Shown one piece after another: positions 45,002-47,454 of a stretch of 47,454 bases of DNA. Each line of letters begins with the position of its first letter. The first letter of the stretch is position 1. Below the pieces are notes generated by a model, which searched no databases, had not been told where the DNA came from, and saw nothing but the letters and a program-made list of their open reading frames with translations. This DNA comes from Chitinophaga pinensis (lineage in GTDB: Bacteria > Bacteroidota > Bacteroidia > Flavobacteriales > Flavobacteriaceae): NCBI GenBank assembly GCA_943324545.2, contig CALPMA020000002.1, positions 1 through 47,454 on the forward strand, written 5' to 3'. A program made the translations under genes and the position numbers.

Positions 45002-46009
45002 ATGAAAAAGTTTTTTTTCCTTTTTTTATTAGTTTCTAATATTTCATTTTCACAATCCGTTCAAGAATTAGAAGCATTTGGTCGCTTGCTAAATGATGCT
45101 ATTTTTTATTGTGATAGATATATTACTCCAGCTTCAGACGCTTCAATTTATCAAGCATCGTCCGGATGGGTAACTTCTCCAAAAAAACGAAAATTATGGG
45201 ATGTAACTTTAGGATTAAATAACAATGTTTTTTTTGTGCCAAAAGCAGATAGGTCGTTTGAAATTAAAAATTCTGATTTTAGTTTTTTTAGTATTTATGA
45301 TTCTAATTGGGCGCCAGTTAGTTCTGCGACAGTCCCAACAACTTTAGGTAACAATCAACAATATAATTTGGTAGGAAATATTGGGGCAAGTCAAGTTTAT
45401 CTTCAAACACCTCAGGGAGTTAATGCTGAACAGGTATATTATTATCATTTAACGGGTTCTGTTGCTCTTTGGTTCGGAACAGAATTTGTAGTAAAATACT
45501 CTCCTATTACCAAATTAAAAAGTGGAAATTATCAAGTTTATGGCTATGGGTTAAAACATAATATCGATCAATATTTTAAAACATTGATTAAAAATAAGAT
45601 CAATATGTCTGGTTTGGTGTGTTTTTCAAATGAGAATATTAGTTTTGACTTTATTCCGCCAGCTACAAATAATGGCCCTGATCTAGGAATAAATGAAATA
45701 AATGGTTTAGTTGATACTTGGCAGTTTCAATACAATGTATCAAAAGAATTTAAAAGGTTTGAAATTATGTGTGGAATAATTGCCAATATCAGCGATATAA
45801 AATATAAATTTACCGGAGATGTTCCTCCTGGTCAAGCGATTCCTTTTCAAGCCATTTTTAATGAAAAAATCAAAGATATTTACAAAACTAAAACTAACTA
45901 TTTAGGAGAAGTTTCTTGTAGATATAAAATTAACAAAGTCTTTTTACAATCTACCTTTGCATTTGGTAAATTTGTAAATTCAAATTTTGCAGTACAGTAC
46001 GAATTTTAA
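45002..46009 (+). CDS. DUF6588-like outer-membrane protein
   Basis: A 335-residue exported protein with a clear signal peptide (MKKFFFLFLLVSNISFSQ, cleavage after SFSQ). The mature part begins SVQELEAFGRLLNDAIFYCD, then SSGWVTSPKKRKLWDVTLGL, which I associate with the DUF6588 family of Bacteroidota. Later strands alternate hydrophobic and polar residues, and the C-terminus ends VQYEF, with the terminal Phe typical of outer-membrane barrels. Function unknown. It lies 3 bases after gyrB and 19 before mdh, so the three are probably one transcript. The family name is from memory. Confidence 0.82.
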   Translation: MKKFFFLFLLVSNISFSQSVQELEAFGRLLNDAIFYCDRYITPASDASIYQASSGWVTSPKKRKLWDVTLGLNNNVFFVPKADRSFEIKNSDFSFFSIYDSNWAPVSSATVPTTLGNNQQYNLVGNIGASQVYLQTPQGVNAEQVYYYHLTGSVALWFGTEFVVKYSPITKLKSGNYQVYGYGLKHNIDQYFKTLIKNKINMSGLVCFSNENISFDFIPPATNNGPDLGINEINGLVDTWQFQYNVSKEFKRFEIMCGIIANISDIKYKFTGDVPPGQAIPFQAIFNEKIKDIYKTKTNYLGEVSCRYKINKVFLQSTFAFGKFVNSNFAVQYEF

Positions 46010-46028
46010 TAAACATAAAACAATAAAA

Positions 46029-46964
46029 ATGAAAGTTACTATAGTAGGAGCAGGGAATGTGGGAGCATCTTGTGCAGACGCAATTTCATATAGAGGAATT
46101 GCAAGTGAAGTAGTGTTATTAGATATTAAAGAAGGTTTTGCCGAAGGTAAAGCAATGGATATCATGCAATGTGCTACCAATACGGGTTTTAATACTAGAG
46201 TTTCCGGAGTTACAAATGATTACTCGAAAACTGCTAACAGTGATGTGGTCGTTATTACTTCAGGGATTCCTAGAAAACCTGGAATGACTCGTGAAGAATT
46301 AATTGGTATTAATGCTGGAATAGTAAAAACAGTAGTTGAAAACGTTTTGAAATTTTCTCCAAATACAATTGTTGTAGTGGTTTCTAACCCAATGGATACC
46401 ATGACTTATTTAGCTTTAAAAGCCACTGGCTTACCAAAAAACAGAATAATTGGAATGGGTGGAGCCCTAGATAGTTCTCGTTTTAGATATTATTTAGCTG
46501 ATGCTTTAGCAACTCCTTCAAATGATATCTCCGCTATGGTAATTGGTGGTCACGGAGATACTACAATGATTCCTCTAACTAGATTGGCTTCTTATAATGG
46601 TATTCCAGTTTCTGAGTTTTTATCTTCTGAAGAGTTAGAAAAAGTGGCAGCTGCTACGATGGTTGGTGGAGCAACATTAACTGGACTCTTAGGAACTTCT
46701 GCTTGGTATGCACCAGGGGCTTCTGTTGCTTATTTAGTAGATTCCATATTAAATAATCAAAGAAAAATGATAGCATGTTCCGTATTTTTAGAAGGCGAAT
46801 ATGGGCAAAATGACATTTGTATTGGAGTTCCTTGTATCATTGGAAAAAAGGGTGTAGAAGAAATTGTAGAAATAAAATTAAATGAGGCTGAAAAAGCTCT
46901 ATTTACTAAAAGTGCAGAGGCAGTTCGCAACATGAATGCAGATTTAAAATCTGTTTTAGCATAA
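46029..46964 (+). CDS. mdh: Malate dehydrogenase
   Basis: NAD-dependent interconversion of malate and oxaloacetate in the TCA cycle. In 311 residues: Rossmann loop VGAGNVGASCADAI, Asp in VVLLDIKEG favouring NAD, mobile-loop substrate arginines in IPRKPGMTREELIGINAGI, VVSNPMDTMTYLA, and the catalytic His in VIGGHGDTTMIPLTRLAS. The RKPGMTR loop marks it as a lactate-dehydrogenase-like MDH, with Arg at the selectivity position. ATG at 46029 is chosen over a 14-codon extension that begins inside the previous gene. A strong terminator follows. Confidence 0.97.
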   Translation: MKVTIVGAGNVGASCADAISYRGIASEVVLLDIKEGFAEGKAMDIMQCATNTGFNTRVSGVTNDYSKTANSDVVVITSGIPRKPGMTREELIGINAGIVKTVVENVLKFSPNTIVVVVSNPMDTMTYLALKATGLPKNRIIGMGGALDSSRFRYYLADALATPSNDISAMVIGGHGDTTMIPLTRLASYNGIPVSEFLSSEELEKVAAATMVGGATLTGLLGTSAWYAPGASVAYLVDSILNNQRKMIACSVFLEGEYGQNDICIGVPCIIGKKGVEEIVEIKLNEAEKALFTKSAEAVRNMNADLKSVLA

Positions 46965-46985
46965 AAAATAAATCAGCTTTTAAAG

Positions 46986-47007
46986 AAGACTGCAAAAATG
47001 CAGTCTT
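46986..47007 (+). terminator. Rho-independent terminator after mdh
   Basis: AAGACTGCA (46986-46994), loop AAAA, TGCAGTCTT (46999-47007), then more Ts to 47013. Perfect 9-bp stem ending the gyrB-DUF6588-mdh run. Confidence 0.88.
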
Positions 47008-47033
47008 TTTTTTGATATTAATCAATAAATAAA

Positions 47034-47064
47034 TTGGTTAATCTCTAGGAGAATTATATATTTG
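47034..47064 (+). promoter_or_regulatory. Promoter of secDF
   Basis: TTG (47034-47036) and TATATTTG (47057-47064) are separated by 20 bases, ideal spacing. The predicted transcript starts near 47071, giving a leader of roughly 118 bases before secDF, unusually long here. Confidence 0.7.
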
Positions 47065-47078
47065 TCAGCTAAAAAATA

Positions 47079-47177
47079 ATGAAAATATATAAAGAAGTTA
47101 TATTTTATTTAAAATATATTAGAACTTTATTTTTTTTTAACAATTTTATAAATAATAATAGAATAAAAATCAATTAA
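47079..47177 (+). CDS. Candidate 32-residue leader peptide in the secDF 5' region
   Basis: An ATG just after the predicted transcription start opens a 32-codon frame ending 11 bases before the secDF ATG. The peptide is basic and hydrophobic (MKIYKEVIFYLKYIRTLFFF at the start) with an Asn/Lys/Ile-rich tail. In Vibrio a secreted arrest peptide (VemP) controls secDF expression; an analogous sensor is possible but the sequence is not similar to anything I know. At this base composition about 7% of random frames stay open this long, so chance remains plausible. Confidence 0.3.
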   Translation: MKIYKEVIFYLKYIRTLFFFNNFINNNRIKIN

Positions 47178-47188
47178 CTATAGTAATA

Positions 47189-47454
47189 ATGCAGAATAGA
47201 GGACTTATTAAATTTTTCGCAATTTTATTTGCATTGGTGAGTATTTACCAACTTTCATTCACTTTTGTTTCTCATAAAATAGAAAGTGATGCTAAAACGT
47301 ATGCTAATGGTAATTCTGAAAAAGAATTAAAATACTTAGATTCAATCGGGAAAGAAAAAGTATTTAATCTTGGATTTACAGATTTTACCTACAATGAAGT
47401 AAAAGATAAAAAAATCAACAAGGGATTAGACCTAGAAGGTGGTATCAACGTACA
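47189..47454 (+). CDS. secDF: Protein translocase subunit SecD/SecDF, 5' part (cut by window)
   Basis: The frame from ATG 47189 stays open to the end and encodes 88 residues plus two bases. A membrane helix covers about residues 6-27 (IKFFAILFALVSIYQLSFTF). The stretch NKGLDLEGGINV at the end is the SecD signature 'LGLDLRGGxxx'. In Bacteroidota SecD and SecF are usually fused in one ~1000-residue protein that uses the proton gradient to finish Sec export; the fusion itself lies outside the window. Start is well placed after a strong promoter and long leader. Confidence 0.88.
   Translation, partial: MQNRGLIKFFAILFALVSIYQLSFTFVSHKIESDAKTYANGNSEKELKYLDSIGKEKVFNLGFTDFTYNEVKDKKINKGLDLEGGINV

Noticed and set aside
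45987..46028. N-terminal 14-codon extension of mdh
   Set aside because: It overlaps the DUF6588 gene end; MKVTIVGAGNVG is the standard MDH N-terminus.

Overview
The window is a 47 kb piece of an AT-rich chromosome that fits a Flavobacterium-like member of the Flavobacteriaceae (Bacteroidota). The signs are the very low GC content, the near absence of Shine-Dalgarno sequences, and repeated TAnnTTTG -7 boxes (the Bacteroidota sigma-A type) just upstream of genes. Lineage-typical families are also present: a type B type IX secretion (T9SS) sorting domain, DUF5606, DUF349, DUF6588, an OstA-like protein and a SecDF start. There is no rRNA, tRNA, CRISPR array, insertion sequence or phage gene that I can see. 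No gene-free stretch exceeds 300 bases; the longest gaps (13365-13574 and 46965-47188) are described as features.

Layout. 1-3680 (minus): dapD, then a GT87-type membrane glycosyltransferase, a GtrB/DPM1-like glycosyltransferase and a cut-off NodB-type deacetylase, closely packed. 3813-7255 (plus): ruvX, def, a DUF5606 gene, mazG and an EamA transporter. 7252-9023: a 430-residue protein with an HTH-like N-terminus, divergent from a small membrane protein. 9098-13364 (minus): a DUF349 protein, aroE and a TPR protein. 13486-13570 (plus): a candidate structured RNA resembling the Flavo-1 motif. 13575-22785 (minus): a class III aminotransferase, an OstA-like protein, nhaA, purA, a small membrane protein, a Fur-family regulator, the RelA/SpoT homologue and a TrmH methyltransferase. 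22853-24658 (minus): a secreted T9SS cargo protein.

24751-34872 is a surface-glycan locus: a GNAT-like protein, a DegT-family sugar aminotransferase, a Wzx flippase, an O-acyltransferase, two GT4 and two GT2 transferases, an FdtA-like ketoisomerase and a SAM methyltransferase. FdtA and FdtB homologues together suggest a dTDP-3-amino-3,6-dideoxyhexose. The polymerase, ligase, initiating transferase and rmlAB are not here. ftsE follows at 34872-35555 (minus), coupled to a glycosyltransferase.

35715-47454 (plus): a large exported TPR protein with an outer-membrane barrel, a GreA-like small protein, asnB, gyrB, a DUF6588 protein, mdh and the 5' end of secDF.

Most of the window is core metabolism. 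The points most worth a second look are the candidate RNA at 13486, the small ORF in the secDF leader, the HTH-plus-helical-repeat protein at 7252, repeated motifs upstream of asnB, a Fur protein without its cysteine pairs whose -7 box almost touches the start codon, and three convergent gene pairs that share a TTAA stop overlap.
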